64,000 nucleotides of DNA. It comes from Saprospiraceae bacterium. Lineage in GTDB: Bacteria > Bacteroidota > Bacteroidia > Chitinophagales > Saprospiraceae. Below, in pieces: positions 19,301 to 28,358 of this stretch (its first letter is position 1; each line of letters starts with the position of its first letter). The stretch covers positions 62,001 through 126,000 of the forward strand of contig JAHBTW010000003.1 of NCBI GenBank assembly GCA_019638385.1. The letters are read 5' to 3'. A program made the position numbers and the translations under genes. The notes under the pieces were generated by a model. It had not been told where the DNA came from. It saw only the letters and a list, made by a program, of their open reading frames with translations, and did no database searches.

Positions 19301-21999
19301 AGTTTTCGGCCCGATTGCGGGTTGCCATCCGTATCTATAGCTACAAAAGTGATCTTGCCTGCTTTTTTCAGCTCAAGGCGTTTTTCCTGCCATTTGTTGA
19401 GCGGGATGCGCACGCCGGCATAGGTGTCGTAGGAATGATAATCGAAGCGCACATTGTCGGTGCTGAAATCGCCGCCTTTTTCAAATACCCTGGTTTTGAA
19501 ATTGACTGAGAGTTTGCCGGGCGGGGTAAGCCCTCCGGCGAGGCGAGCCTGGAATTTGGCATTGCCCTCTGCATCCAGATTGCCGTCGTAGATGGTGCGC
19601 GGTTCGCTTTCAAACTGTCGTGCCGGATCGTCGAATACAAACTGGCTGTATTTCGGGAAGGCCGTTTTTTGCGCGTTGAGTTGCACTTCCACCACCGCTT
19701 TGAGATTTTTGGCAGGTGCGCCGTGCAGCCAGGTAGCGTTGAGATTGACATCGAGCGGGTCATCTGCTTTGGCCAGGGTTTCTTTGCCGGTGTCTAAGTT
19801 TATTTTCAACCGATTGGGCTTCACGGTTTCTATTTTCAACACCCGATCGAAGGTAGCGCCGCCCACTTTTACTTTGGCCACCCAGTTGCCGGTGGGCGCA
19901 TCGGTACCGGTTTTGAAATGCAACGGATAGAGGCGGCCGGTGTTGGCGCCGGTGCTGCGCTTGAGGAAGAGTTGTCCGCGCGCGTCATAAATCTCTACTG
20001 TGATGGGGTAGTCGGAGGGCAGTTTGAGGCTGCGGTCTTCGAGCAGGAAGTTGAGGAAGATGGAATCGCCGGGCCGCCACACGCCGCGCTCGGCGTATAG
20101 GAAGCCTTTGAGGCCCTTCTGCGGCTCGGCGCCGCCCACGTCGAATCGGCTGAGGGAGAGCGCACTGCCATCGTCGAGGCGCAGGTAGCCGCGTTGGTCG
20201 CCCTGCGAAACCACCACCACGAAAGGCTTGCCGGCGACCTGTACGGAGGCATTGCCGCTGCCGTCGGTTTGAGCCGATTGAATCATTTGTTGCTGGAAGT
20301 CATAAAACTCCAATTTGGCGCCCGATACGGGGTTGGCATTGCGCAGATCGGCCACGGTGACGTGGTAGGAATTGTCTTTGCCCGCTTTGGCGATGATGCC
20401 GAGGTTGGAGGCCAGCACGTTGCGTTGCACGAAGCGGTCGGAATTATAATAGGCTGGTTTACAGGGGTCGTTTCGGTCGTCCCAGCGGTAGCCTTCATAC
20501 CAACCGTCCAGGCCATACCAGGAATTCATGATGCTGGCGATGTTGCCTTCTTCGTCTAATTCCGTTTCAAAAGATGCAGCAGTGAGTTCCTGTTCTTCAT
20601 CGGCCGGTTTGGCCATGCAGGCCAGCGCGGTATATTGAGGGCGGAACCCGATGCGCACCTGATAAATGGCTTTGGGGTCTTTGCCGATGAGCGGGCCGAG
20701 GTCGAAAGCATAGCGGGTCCATTCAAAAGCGCGCCCGCCGGGGCTTAATTCATTCAACTGAATTTTTTTGCGCATCACCACCCGGCCCACCCGGTACATG
20801 TCGTAGCTGTTGCCGTTGAGGTCGCTGGTTTGCAAAAACTGCAGGATGTTGTTGTTGAAAATTTGAAAAATCTCCACTTCCACGGCATTCAGGCCGATGG
20901 ATTCAAAAGGAAACAGCAGCCCGCCGGAGTTGGGTACGATGACGCCGTTGCCCACCAATCGCACTGCCGGTTCCGGGTTCTGAAATGTAACGGCATACAC
21001 GCCGGCATTGCCCATAGTTTGACCGGCGGCATTTTTTATACCGACGCTCACTTGAACGGTATATCTTCCGGAAAGGCGCAGCGAAGGATACACGCGTACC
21101 TGGTTGCCGTTGATGATGAAGCGCAAAGCGCTGCTATAGTTCTGAATGCGGATGAGGCCGTCAAGATTTTGAGAACTGAGTATGGGGTCGGAAAAGTGCA
21201 GCAGGAGGTATTGTTCCTGGTCCTGTACCACGCGGGTATTCACTACTTTAAAATCGCCGATGGCGGGCACTTCCACCTTTTTGGAGGCTTTGATGTCCAC
21301 GCCGAGCGGCTTGCCGTTCCAAGCGAGTTCTACGGCGGAGGCTTTGCTGCTGCGGTTGATATTGCTTACGGTGAAATAATGCGAGAGTTGGTCGCCGCTT
21401 TGGGTCCATTTCACCGGCAGGGATTTGCCGTTTTGTTTGGCGGTGATGAGTTTAGCGGCTTCCTCTTCAGTTGCTACATCAGAGGTAGAAAGCGTGCCGG
21501 CAATTTCCTGCTTACTCAGGTCGGAAGGGTCGGGCGCAGAAATACCGTCGGCTTCCACAGTGAAAAACTGGTCGCGTGTGCGGAAATCGAAGCTAAACGA
21601 TTCGGCATCTGCGGGTAGCCCCTGAAACAGTTTTTTCAAACTAAGCGTAGCGGTATAGCCCGTGTTGGATTGCAACAAGTCGGAGGGTTGAAACACGAGG
21701 GTGCGTTCGTCTTCCCACACAGCTTTGCCTTTGATGCCGGGGCTAAAGCTGATGAGGCCGGCGTCTGCGTCACTGCCCACTTTGGCGGCGTCCACGGCGG
21801 CGGCGGCAAATTGCACCCGGATGGGGGCCGCTTTGGAAATCATACCCGAAGTAAAAGCATACACATAAGCTCCCACGCTTTCGGGAATAATGCGGGCGGT
21901 GTCGGAGGGTTTTTTGGTGCAACCGGAAGTGGTAACCAAAAGAAAAACCGGCGCTGCAAGAAGCACGAGCGCACTGAGAGAAATCAAAAATTTACGCAT
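16378..21999 (-). CDS. Alpha-2-macroglobulin family lipoprotein with thioester motif
   Basis: A 1873-aa bacterial alpha-2-macroglobulin, a periplasmic protease trap. The N-terminus is a lipoprotein signal ending TTSGC. Several macroglobulin beta-domains follow; GFLYAERGVWRPGDSIFLNFLL (about residue 640) is the conserved MG domain region of the family. The complement-like helical domain carries YPYGCLEQTLSGGFP, with Cys1414 and Gln1417 able to form the internal thioester that captures attacking proteases. NGGFAYWPGEGTPDQW and the last 200 residues (receptor-binding-like) complete the family layout. In many Gram-negative bacteria this gene is paired with pbpC (penicillin-binding protein 1C); no such gene is near. 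A GNAT gene follows by 8 bases. Confidence 0.94.
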   Translation of the reverse strand: MRKFLISLSALVLLAAPVFLLVTTSGCTKKPSDTARIIPESVGAYVYAFTSGMISKAAPIRVQFAAAAVDAAKVGSDADAGLISFSPGIKGKAVWEDERTLVFQPSDLLQSNTGYTATLSLKKLFQGLPADAESFSFDFRTRDQFFTVEADGISAPDPSDLSKQEIAGTLSTSDVATEEEAAKLITAKQNGKSLPVKWTQSGDQLSHYFTVSNINRSSKASAVELAWNGKPLGVDIKASKKVEVPAIGDFKVVNTRVVQDQEQYLLLHFSDPILSSQNLDGLIRIQNYSSALRFIINGNQVRVYPSLRLSGRYTVQVSVGIKNAAGQTMGNAGVYAVTFQNPEPAVRLVGNGVIVPNSGGLLFPFESIGLNAVEVEIFQIFNNNILQFLQTSDLNGNSYDMYRVGRVVMRKKIQLNELSPGGRAFEWTRYAFDLGPLIGKDPKAIYQVRIGFRPQYTALACMAKPADEEQELTAASFETELDEEGNIASIMNSWYGLDGWYEGYRWDDRNDPCKPAYYNSDRFVQRNVLASNLGIIAKAGKDNSYHVTVADLRNANPVSGAKLEFYDFQQQMIQSAQTDGSGNASVQVAGKPFVVVVSQGDQRGYLRLDDGSALSLSRFDVGGAEPQKGLKGFLYAERGVWRPGDSIFLNFLLEDRSLKLPSDYPITVEIYDARGQLFLKRSTGANTGRLYPLHFKTGTDAPTGNWVAKVKVGGATFDRVLKIETVKPNRLKINLDTGKETLAKADDPLDVNLNATWLHGAPAKNLKAVVEVQLNAQKTAFPKYSQFVFDDPARQFESEPRTIYDGNLDAEGNAKFQARLAGGLTPPGKLSVNFKTRVFEKGGDFSTDNVRFDYHSYDTYAGVRIPLNKWQEKRLELKKAGKITFVAIDTDGNPQSGRKLSAGIYKLSNDWWYDVGEDNVSRYNSVGNMQAQMRTDFTTGNRGEAEWSVTMEQWGRYLVRICDTETGHCSGDYFYAGYSWDGDDEGAGNKRDAAAMLAVSSDKPKYSVGETVQLTIPTGEVGKAFVSIESGTKVIQTYWVDAKAGNNKFTFKATAAMAPTVYAHVTLIQPHAQVKNDLPIRMYGVIPIQVEDPASHLVPKINMPAELKPEQAVTVEVSEEKGRPMAYTLAMVDDGLLDLTRFKTPAPWESFYAREALGVSTWDVYDMVLGAHGGELGRILSIGGDAALVPGAQPQALRFKPVVVHLGPFYLKKGEKAKHVINVPNYVGSVRTMVVAADNGAYGSAEKTTPVKKPLMVLATVPRVLSPGETLKVPVNVFAMDKKVSNVTVSLSDKNGKVQLMGENRKSISFSKPGDALVEFDIKVNETTGVAKFLITAEGGGEKATQEIEVQVRNPNPYMSKVYAQILEAGKEWKESFEPAGMIGTNTGVLELSSIPPINLGERLEYLLQYPYGCLEQTLSGGFPQLYVGKLIELNDNQKKKVPENIKATVERLRKFQTANGGFAYWPGEGTPDQWSTSYAGHFLLEAKALGYSVPDNILDNWLKFQKKAARIWDPKLEEYGFGNQGSYELSQSYRLYTLALAKSPDLSAMNRLRESPKLALQVRWSLAAAYAVAGKPEIAKEVMKNLSRKVQPYTELSYTYGSDLRDRAIILETLLLTGNKTEAAELVKYISEQLSGRNWYGTQTVAWALMSVGKFVGQSGASKELQFSYQVGGKAMVNAGADTPLMQVDVPVDGAKKEVMVKNTAKGPLFARLILRGQPVMGDTRSESNDLDIAIAYKKMDGTPIDVKSIPQGTDFYAEVRVTHPGKRPLPYRELALAQIFPSGWEIINSRMDGIEGAASPSRADYIDVRDDRVNTFFGLRERESKTYRVQLNAAYQGRFYLPATQCEAMYDNSISASRPGQWVVVHNAENT

Positions 22000-22132
22000 G
22001 GCATGGTGGTTTTGAATGTTTTGGGGACAAATAAAATCCGAATCAGGCCGGGGCGGAGCAGTGAGCGGGTTACTGCTTTTTTGCCCGGCGGTATCGAACG
22101 GAAAAGGTAGGGAGAATCTTACTTTTTCGTAC

Positions 22133-22161
22133 TATTGTAGCTGAAAAAAATTATTGTAGCT
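22133..22161 (+). promoter_or_regulatory. 10-bp direct repeat upstream of the LON-domain gene
   Basis: TATTGTAGCT occurs at 22133-22142 and 22152-22161, 19 bases apart and ending directly before the ATG at 22162. A near-match to the -7 box (TACTTTTT at 22120) lies just upstream. The spacing is about two helical turns, so it could be an operator or a translational control site. Confidence 0.35.
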
Positions 22162-22788
22162 ATGCTTCCTCTTTTTCCGCTCCAACTCGTTGTATTTCCC
22201 GGTGAAAAACTCAACCTGCACATTTTCGAACCCCGCTACAAACAATTGATGCAAGAATGTGAATCGGAGGGTATTACGTTCGGCATTCCGCCGCACTTAG
22301 ACGGCGAAGTGATGGGGGTCGGCACGGAGATGGCTTTGGTGCAGATCGTGAAGCGATACGAGAGCGGTGAGATGGATGTGCGCACGCGTGGAACGGGCAT
22401 TTTTCTGTTGGAGGAATTTTACAAACAGGCGCCGAACAAGCTGTATCCGGGGGGGCGTATCGCGCGTGTGGAGATTGTTCGGGAAGGAGATCGGAAAATG
22501 GGCGGGCACATTCTGAGTATGGCGCGTTCACTGTTTCACTTATTGGGAATCGAAAAGGAATTGCCTCCCGACCCTGACGGTTTTTCCACCTATGATATCG
22601 GTCACTTTGTGGGGCTTTCGCAACGACAGGAGTACGAGTTGCTCTGTATTAACGAAGAAACGCAGCGCCGAGAATACCTCATCGAGCATCTGGAGCGCCT
22701 GCTTCCGGTTATTCGCGAAACGGAGGAACTTAAACGCAAAGCGCGCATGAACGGCCATTTCAAACACCTTATTCCGCCGGATTTGTAA
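22162..22788 (+). CDS. Stand-alone LON substrate-binding domain protein
   Basis: A 208-aa protein made only of the N-terminal (LAN) domain of the Lon protease, with no ATPase or peptidase part. LPLFPLQLVVFPGEKLNLHIFE, the opening, is the family signature, followed by YKQLMQECESEGITFGI. The C-terminal 60 residues are helical and charged. Such proteins are widespread in Bacteroidota and of unknown role; substrate recognition or an adaptor function is only a guess. It converges with the HIT gene with 4 bases between the stops. Confidence 0.9.
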   Translation: MLPLFPLQLVVFPGEKLNLHIFEPRYKQLMQECESEGITFGIPPHLDGEVMGVGTEMALVQIVKRYESGEMDVRTRGTGIFLLEEFYKQAPNKLYPGGRIARVEIVREGDRKMGGHILSMARSLFHLLGIEKELPPDPDGFSTYDIGHFVGLSQRQEYELLCINEETQRREYLIEHLERLLPVIRETEELKRKARMNGHFKHLIPPDL

Positions 22789-22792
22789 GCTA

Positions 22793-23212
22793 CTACATAG
22801 CCTCTTCAATAGCATCGGCCAGCGCGTCGAGCGCTGTTCTTTCCGCCGGCGGACAGGGGCCGAAGTTCACTCGGACAGCATCTCCGGCAAAGCGGGGAAT
22901 GATGTGCAAGTGCGCATGAAATACATCCTGGCCGGCTGCGCTCCCGTTGTTTTGCAACAAATTGGTGCCTTCGCAGCGGATTCCTTCCACATTGCGCACG
23001 GCCTGTTCTACCCGCATGGCAATCTGAAACAAGTGCATACCGGTCGTTTCGTCCATGTCGCCGAGGGTTTCAAAATGCCGCCGGGGAATGACCATCACAT
23101 GACCGGGGTTCACGGGGTTGATATCCATGATGGCGAGTACCATGTTGTCTTCATACACGATGCTTGCCGGCAGCCTTCCCGCTGCAATTTCACAAAACAC
23201 ACATTTTTCCAT
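22793..23212 (-). CDS. HIT family protein
   Basis: A 139-aa histidine triad nucleotide hydrolase or transferase. VFCEIAAGRLPASIVYEDN is the conserved start with a single CxxI remnant of the zinc site. GHVMVIPRRHFETLGDM lies mid-protein and the catalytic triad is VFHAHLHIIPRF (HxHxH). The usual substrates are nucleoside phosphoramidates or dinucleotide polyphosphates; the cellular role is not known. Cytoplasmic, full length. Confidence 0.94.
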   Translation of the reverse strand: MEKCVFCEIAAGRLPASIVYEDNMVLAIMDINPVNPGHVMVIPRRHFETLGDMDETTGMHLFQIAMRVEQAVRNVEGIRCEGTNLLQNNGSAAGQDVFHAHLHIIPRFAGDAVRVNFGPCPPAERTALDALADAIEEAM

Positions 23213-23281
23213 TGGATTCTACTTTCTCAACAAACTTCGGATATTTTTATCAACTGCCCAAACCGGCGTTCTATATGCCGG

Positions 23282-24817
23282 TTATTTCTTTACCGTTGCC
23301 CGGATTGTATCTGCGTCCTTTCCCAAATCAAAAGCAGCACCGTTGACGACCGACCAGCGCACCTTGCCGTCTTTCATCAAAACAAAAGAGGGGTTGCGGC
23401 CTACCTTGATTTCTCCCGCGCCGCCTTTACCGGGGGCGACGAGTCGGAACGGAAAAGCGCCGGCCGGTAGCTGTGGCGGGAGCTTGGTCAACTGAATTTC
23501 GGTGTAACCCTGTCGCATCAGGTCCAGCGCGTCTATGGATTTGAGCGCCGTTATATCGGGCAATACTTTGGGGTATGTTTTGCCGGGCACGAGGCGCATG
23601 CCCCGAGCAGGCGCTTCCTGATAGCCATGAAAAATGGACAGGTCGCCGAGATCGGAAATACTGCTGCTTTGAACGCCGGAAGCGGTTGTGCTATGGCGGA
23701 AACCGATGTCAACGGTATAGCGCTGCCCGGCTTTTTCGATCTCCGCTTCGCGCACGATGAGATCGTGAAAAAAGTTGCTTTTGTTGAAGGGGATGTCTTC
23801 GTATCCGGCTATGTCGAAGCGCTCAATGTGTTTTTGGGCAATGGCGTCTAAGGCAAAAAGCAGTGCGGAGAAATGCAGGCGGCGGAGGGCTTGTTTTTCG
23901 GGGTCGCCGGGCAGTGCGCCGGCTTCGATGAGGATGGCAGACGTGCCCCAGCGCTGGATGTTGTCGCCGAAAGCGCGGGGTTCAAACTCGTCGTCGTATC
24001 GGGCCACGTTGCCGGGGATGTATTCCTGCATCAGCGCATTCATACCCACGATGAGGCGCATGGCATTGCCACGCACGTCGTTGATGTCCTTTTCGTAATT
24101 GTAGGCCGGCGCCAGAAAAGAAATAGCGGCATTTTTTGGGGCAAGCCCCGCGCCGTAGTACCGGTTTTGATCGTGGAGATTAAAACCCCAAGTGGCGGAG
24201 AGTTCATCGCGCAAGCCTTTGAGGATTTTGGATTCGGGGCATTGCAGGCGGAGGGCATCGCGGTTGAGGTCAATGCCGAGGGCATTGCGGCGTTCGAATC
24301 GCTGTGCGCCATCGGGGTTGAGCATGGGCACAAACACGAGGGTGAGTTCGCGGCGCAGGCGGTTGCGCAATTCGTCAAACTCGTCGGAGCGGCTCAGGAA
24401 GTTGAAAATGTCCATGAGGGCCATGGTGGCGGTGGGTTCGTCGCCGTGCATTTGCGACCAGAGCAGCACTTTCACCGGTCCGTCGCCATATTGCACCTTG
24501 TAAATGCTGCGCCCTTCTATGGATTTGCCGGCAAGGGCAAAGCTGAGCGGCGCTTTGAGGCGCTGCACCAAGGGCACAATGTCGGCGTGTTTGAATCGCT
24601 GTTTGGTGATGGTTTTCTCTTTGTAGGTGTCGTGTTTTTGGTACAGGTCGCGGTAGAGCGACAAGTCGGGTATTGACGCCGGAGCGGGCCGGGCCGGTTC
24701 CTCAATGGCCTGCACCGCAGCCGGCCTGGTCTTTTCGGGGGTGGACTGCCCGTTGCTGTCTGTATTGTGGCAGGCCAGTAAAAAAACGACTATCGTAATC
24801 ACGAGCAGGAGGCGCAT
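23282..24817 (-). CDS. M14 family zinc carboxypeptidase lipoprotein
   Basis: A 511-aa lipoprotein (lipobox VFLLAC, Cys16) with an M14 carboxypeptidase domain at about residues 65-350. The zinc site is visible: QMHGDEPTATM gives H and E, and the third ligand His is in FNLHDQNRYYG. The substrate-binding Arg and Asn are in GIDLNRDALRL, and ILIEAGALPGD holds the likely catalytic Glu. The last 150 residues are beta-rich and specific to this Bacteroidota subgroup. It should trim C-terminal residues or cell-wall peptides in the periplasm. Confidence 0.91.
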   Translation of the reverse strand: MRLLLVITIVVFLLACHNTDSNGQSTPEKTRPAAVQAIEEPARPAPASIPDLSLYRDLYQKHDTYKEKTITKQRFKHADIVPLVQRLKAPLSFALAGKSIEGRSIYKVQYGDGPVKVLLWSQMHGDEPTATMALMDIFNFLSRSDEFDELRNRLRRELTLVFVPMLNPDGAQRFERRNALGIDLNRDALRLQCPESKILKGLRDELSATWGFNLHDQNRYYGAGLAPKNAAISFLAPAYNYEKDINDVRGNAMRLIVGMNALMQEYIPGNVARYDDEFEPRAFGDNIQRWGTSAILIEAGALPGDPEKQALRRLHFSALLFALDAIAQKHIERFDIAGYEDIPFNKSNFFHDLIVREAEIEKAGQRYTVDIGFRHSTTASGVQSSSISDLGDLSIFHGYQEAPARGMRLVPGKTYPKVLPDITALKSIDALDLMRQGYTEIQLTKLPPQLPAGAFPFRLVAPGKGGAGEIKVGRNPSFVLMKDGKVRWSVVNGAAFDLGKDADTIRATVKK

Positions 24818-24914
24818 GGTATGTTGGATTTTTGAACAGCAAAGTAAGGCAAAATTCCTAATTATTTCTCAATTTTGGCCCTTCATCCCTCATCACTATT
24901 AAATGCTCACGATC

Positions 24915-25295
24915 ATGAAAATCCTTCGCCTCCTTCTCATCTTTCTGCTGGCCGCTGCCTGCAATTCTGCCAAAAAAGCTGAACGGGTATTCGGCAACGA
25001 TCTTTTTCAGCACTGGGTTCATTTGCACGAAGAGGACGGGGACGGCTATCGCACTTTTCGGCCTTCGGACTACGATTTTCCGCCGGCAAGAGGCCGGGAG
25101 GGTTTTGAAATAAAAAAAGGCGGTGAATTTATTCATCATCAAATCGGACCGGTGGACGTGCCCGTGCAGGCGCCGGGCAAATGGACCATGAAGGGCAAAA
25201 ATACGCTGATCGTCACCCCGGCGGAAGCCGGCGCGCAGGTTTTTGAACTGGGCATCATGGAAGTAAATAAGGATGTGCTGAAGCTGAAAAATTAA
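24915..25295 (+). CDS. Small hypothetical lipoprotein
   Basis: About 126 aa, starting MKILRLLLIFLLAAACNS with a clear lipobox (LAAAC); an ATG 12 bases earlier is also possible. After the lipid anchor come ERVFGNDLFQHWVHLHEEDGD and a beta-rich part (GKWTMKGKNTLIVT) that resembles a small lipocalin or META-like beta-sandwich, judged by pattern only. I do not recognise the family. It is transcribed in the same direction as the M43 protease gene 45 bases downstream. Confidence 0.75.
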   Translation: MKILRLLLIFLLAAACNSAKKAERVFGNDLFQHWVHLHEEDGDGYRTFRPSDYDFPPARGREGFEIKKGGEFIHHQIGPVDVPVQAPGKWTMKGKNTLIVTPAEAGAQVFELGIMEVNKDVLKLKN

Positions 25296-25340
25296 CATCG
25301 GGCCGTTTCGGCGGCGTCCAAACCACTAAAATATAGAGTA

Positions 25341-28271
25341 ATGAAAAGAGGCTTACAACTCCCGGCGCTCGCGTGCCTGTTGGTACTTACGGCGCAAGCT
25401 GCAATTGGACAACAACATTTTGAGCCATTTCACAACCGGCTTCATAAAAGACCGGTGCAGGATCAATTGCCCCGCCAGAAACTCCAACCGCCTTTTCAGG
25501 CGAGCCATGCGGAATACACGCCGACCCCCGCGCAGCGCACCTGCCACACCATGCAGGCCGATGCCGACTTGCGGGCCGCTTATCCGCAACTCGGCACGCT
25601 GGACGCTTTTGAAACCGCCCTTCAGGAACAACAAACACGGGATGCCGACTTGGTGGAAAGCCGCAACAATCTCGTGACCATACCCGTCATTGTGCATGTG
25701 GTTCACAACGGCCAGCCGGTGGGCACAGGCGCCAATATCAGTCAAGCGCAGGTACAATCGCAAATAGACGTGCTCAACGAAGATTATCGCCGCATGGGGG
25801 CGGGTTTCAACAACCACCCCGCCGGCGCTGATGCGGAAATACAATTTGCGCTCGCCCTCGTTGATCCGCAGGGCAACCTGCTGCCGGAGCCGGGCATTCG
25901 TCGCATCAACGGAAATGCCGCTTCCTGGACGTACGAAACCATTCAATCTACCCTGAAACCGAACACTTTCTGGGACCCCAACCGCTATTTGAATATGTGG
26001 ACGGTGCAGTTTGGCGGCAGCAGCTCTGACCTGTTGGGATATGCCCAATTTCCAAGTTTTTCGGGCTTGCAGGGGTTTGAGCAAAACGAAGGCCCCGCCT
26101 CTACTGACGGAGTGGTTATTCGCTGGCAGGCATTCGGACGCACTGGCAACGTGCAGGCGCCTTTCAACGGAGGGCGCACGGCCACGCACGAGGTGGGGCA
26201 CTGGTTGGGATTGCGCCACATCTGGGGCGACGGCAATTGCAGCGCAGATGATTTTTGCGCCGATACGCCCAACTCGGCGCAGCCTAATTACACCTGCGTA
26301 GCAGTAACCACTTGCGGCAGCGCCGATATGATCCAAAACTACATGGATTATACCAACGATGCCTGCATGAACATCTTTACCAACTGCCAAAAGGGCCGGA
26401 TGCGTACGGTGCTCAATAACAGCCCGCGCCGCAAAGAGCTCCTCAACTCCACGGTACACATCGGCAGCGGCGGCAATCCCGGCGCTCCTGTGGCGCAGTT
26501 CACAGCCAACCGGACGAATATCTGCTCCGGCCAGTCCATCCAATTTACCGATCAATCTACCAACAACCCGACTTCCCGCACCTGGCGGTTTTACGACGAA
26601 GACAACACCTTGCTGGGCACGTTTACTACGGCCAATCCCAGCATCACTTTTAATACGCAAGGCATTTACAGCGTAGAGTTGATTGCGGCCAACGCATCGG
26701 GCAGCAACACCACGCGGGAAGACAATTATATCTATGTGCTGTCATCCGTTTCCTACACAGAGTTGATCGAAGATGTAGAGAACATCAATACGGCATTTGA
26801 TAACTGGCTGCTGTACAACCCCGATGGAGATCGCACTTTTGAATACGCCAATATCAGTTCTTTCGGCATGGGTGTGCGCAGTGTGCGAATGGACAATTTC
26901 AGCACCGACGACGATCCCTCCGGTACGGTGGACGCGCTTGTCAGCCCGGCTATCAACCTCAGCGGCATGTCCAATCCCTACCTCTATTTCGAGCATGCTT
27001 ACGCGCAGTACAGTTCTGTTTATTCTGACACCTTGGTATTGTACTACTCCACCGACTGCGGCGCCACGTTTACGCCGTTCTGGTTTATGGGGGGCGCCGA
27101 CCTGGCTACTGCTGCGCCGACCAACTCGTATTTTGTGCCTACAGCCAACCAATGGCGAGCCAATCAGGTGTCAATCGGTTTTTTGGCGGGCCAGCAGCGG
27201 GTGCATTTTTTGCTGGCCAATCTATCGGGCTGGGGCAACAATCTTTATTTGGATGAAATCTCCTTCGTGGACGCGCAGAACTACACCAACGGGGCGCCTC
27301 AACCCAATATAAGGACGGCCCGCCAGCAGATTTGTGCCGGGGAAACGATTTTATTTCAGGACATTTCCAGCAATTTTCCCCGGCAGTGGCAGTGGCAATT
27401 TCCCGGCGGCACGCCCGCTACCTCTAATTTTCAGCATCCATTTGTGACATATAACACGCCCGGTACCTACTCCGTCGGACTCACGGCGGGGAATACCTTC
27501 GGCAGCAATAGCGGTATGGCTTCCAACTTCATTCAGGTATTGCCCCTGCCCACGGTAAATGTATCGGCCAGCCAACTACCGGTGTGCGGCGGCACTCCGG
27601 TTACGCTGACGGCATCCGGCGCTTCCACCTACGAGTGGTACGATCAGCGCAGCGGCGAATTGATCTTCGAAGGGCCGGCCATCACCGTGACGCTTTATGA
27701 AGTCTGGGAATTTACGGTGGTGGGAACCAACAGCGCCGGGTGCAGCCGGGCCGCTACTTTTCAAGTGCCCGTCAATGCTCCGCCCACTCCGACCATCACT
27801 TTGCAGGGCAACGTACTCACGAGTAGTCCGGGAGTGGGTTACCAATGGTATTACAATGGCAACCCCATACCGGCTAATCAGGGCGGTACCTCACAGGCCA
27901 TACAGCCTTTGGTGTCGGGCGCATTTATCGTACAGGTATTTGCGGCCAACGGCTGCTCCAGCATCAGCAATCCTTTCCAATTCAACCTCATGACTTCGAC
28001 AGAAGAAGTGCAGGACATCAGCAAAACGGTGAGCGTGTTTCCGAATCCGACGGACGGCGCGTTGCAACTCTGGATGGAAAACGAACACCGGGGCGCATTC
28101 ACCTTAGAGGTGTTCAACCTCCTGGGGCAGCGCGTACGCGCCGAGGTGTTGCGCAAAGATACCGAACGCGTGGAGTGGAGCATGGATATTCAGCACTTGC
28201 CGGCAGGGGTGTATTCCGTTGTGCTGCACAGCGAGACGCATCGGGCCACGGCTAAGGTGGTGAAACAGTAA
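25341..28271 (+). CDS. Secreted M43 metalloprotease with PKD domains and T9SS sorting domain
   Basis: A 976-aa exported protease. Signal peptide at 1-23; a propeptide-like stretch runs to about 100. The M43 (pappalysin-like) catalytic domain has H283-E-x-G-H287-x5-H293 and the Met-turn NYMDYTNDACMNIFT; the paired Cys around DDFCADTPNSAQPNYTC are typical of the family. Residues 390-470 and 655-735 are PKD-type Ig folds (GIYSVELIAANASGSNTT, GTYSVGLTAGNTFGSN). Between them is a beta-sandwich like a carbohydrate or MAM domain. The last 75 residues (VFPNPTDGALQLWMENE up to the final AKVVKQ) are a type A T9SS sorting domain, so the protein crosses the outer membrane through T9SS. Confidence 0.95.
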   Translation: MKRGLQLPALACLLVLTAQAAIGQQHFEPFHNRLHKRPVQDQLPRQKLQPPFQASHAEYTPTPAQRTCHTMQADADLRAAYPQLGTLDAFETALQEQQTRDADLVESRNNLVTIPVIVHVVHNGQPVGTGANISQAQVQSQIDVLNEDYRRMGAGFNNHPAGADAEIQFALALVDPQGNLLPEPGIRRINGNAASWTYETIQSTLKPNTFWDPNRYLNMWTVQFGGSSSDLLGYAQFPSFSGLQGFEQNEGPASTDGVVIRWQAFGRTGNVQAPFNGGRTATHEVGHWLGLRHIWGDGNCSADDFCADTPNSAQPNYTCVAVTTCGSADMIQNYMDYTNDACMNIFTNCQKGRMRTVLNNSPRRKELLNSTVHIGSGGNPGAPVAQFTANRTNICSGQSIQFTDQSTNNPTSRTWRFYDEDNTLLGTFTTANPSITFNTQGIYSVELIAANASGSNTTREDNYIYVLSSVSYTELIEDVENINTAFDNWLLYNPDGDRTFEYANISSFGMGVRSVRMDNFSTDDDPSGTVDALVSPAINLSGMSNPYLYFEHAYAQYSSVYSDTLVLYYSTDCGATFTPFWFMGGADLATAAPTNSYFVPTANQWRANQVSIGFLAGQQRVHFLLANLSGWGNNLYLDEISFVDAQNYTNGAPQPNIRTARQQICAGETILFQDISSNFPRQWQWQFPGGTPATSNFQHPFVTYNTPGTYSVGLTAGNTFGSNSGMASNFIQVLPLPTVNVSASQLPVCGGTPVTLTASGASTYEWYDQRSGELIFEGPAITVTLYEVWEFTVVGTNSAGCSRAATFQVPVNAPPTPTITLQGNVLTSSPGVGYQWYYNGNPIPANQGGTSQAIQPLVSGAFIVQVFAANGCSSISNPFQFNLMTSTEEVQDISKTVSVFPNPTDGALQLWMENEHRGAFTLEVFNLLGQRVRAEVLRKDTERVEWSMDIQHLPAGVYSVVLHSETHRATAKVVKQ

Positions 28272-28358
28272 GTTCTTTTTGTAATATTGGAAAATCTAAC
28301 TCGCAGCGTGCAGCTATCCAAATAGAGACAAAAGCCCTACCTTGCGAAAAAATTGGTC

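Noticed and set aside
25353..26660. 435-codon antisense frame opposite the M43 protease
   Set aside because: Shadow of the protease frame; translation has no recognisable domain.
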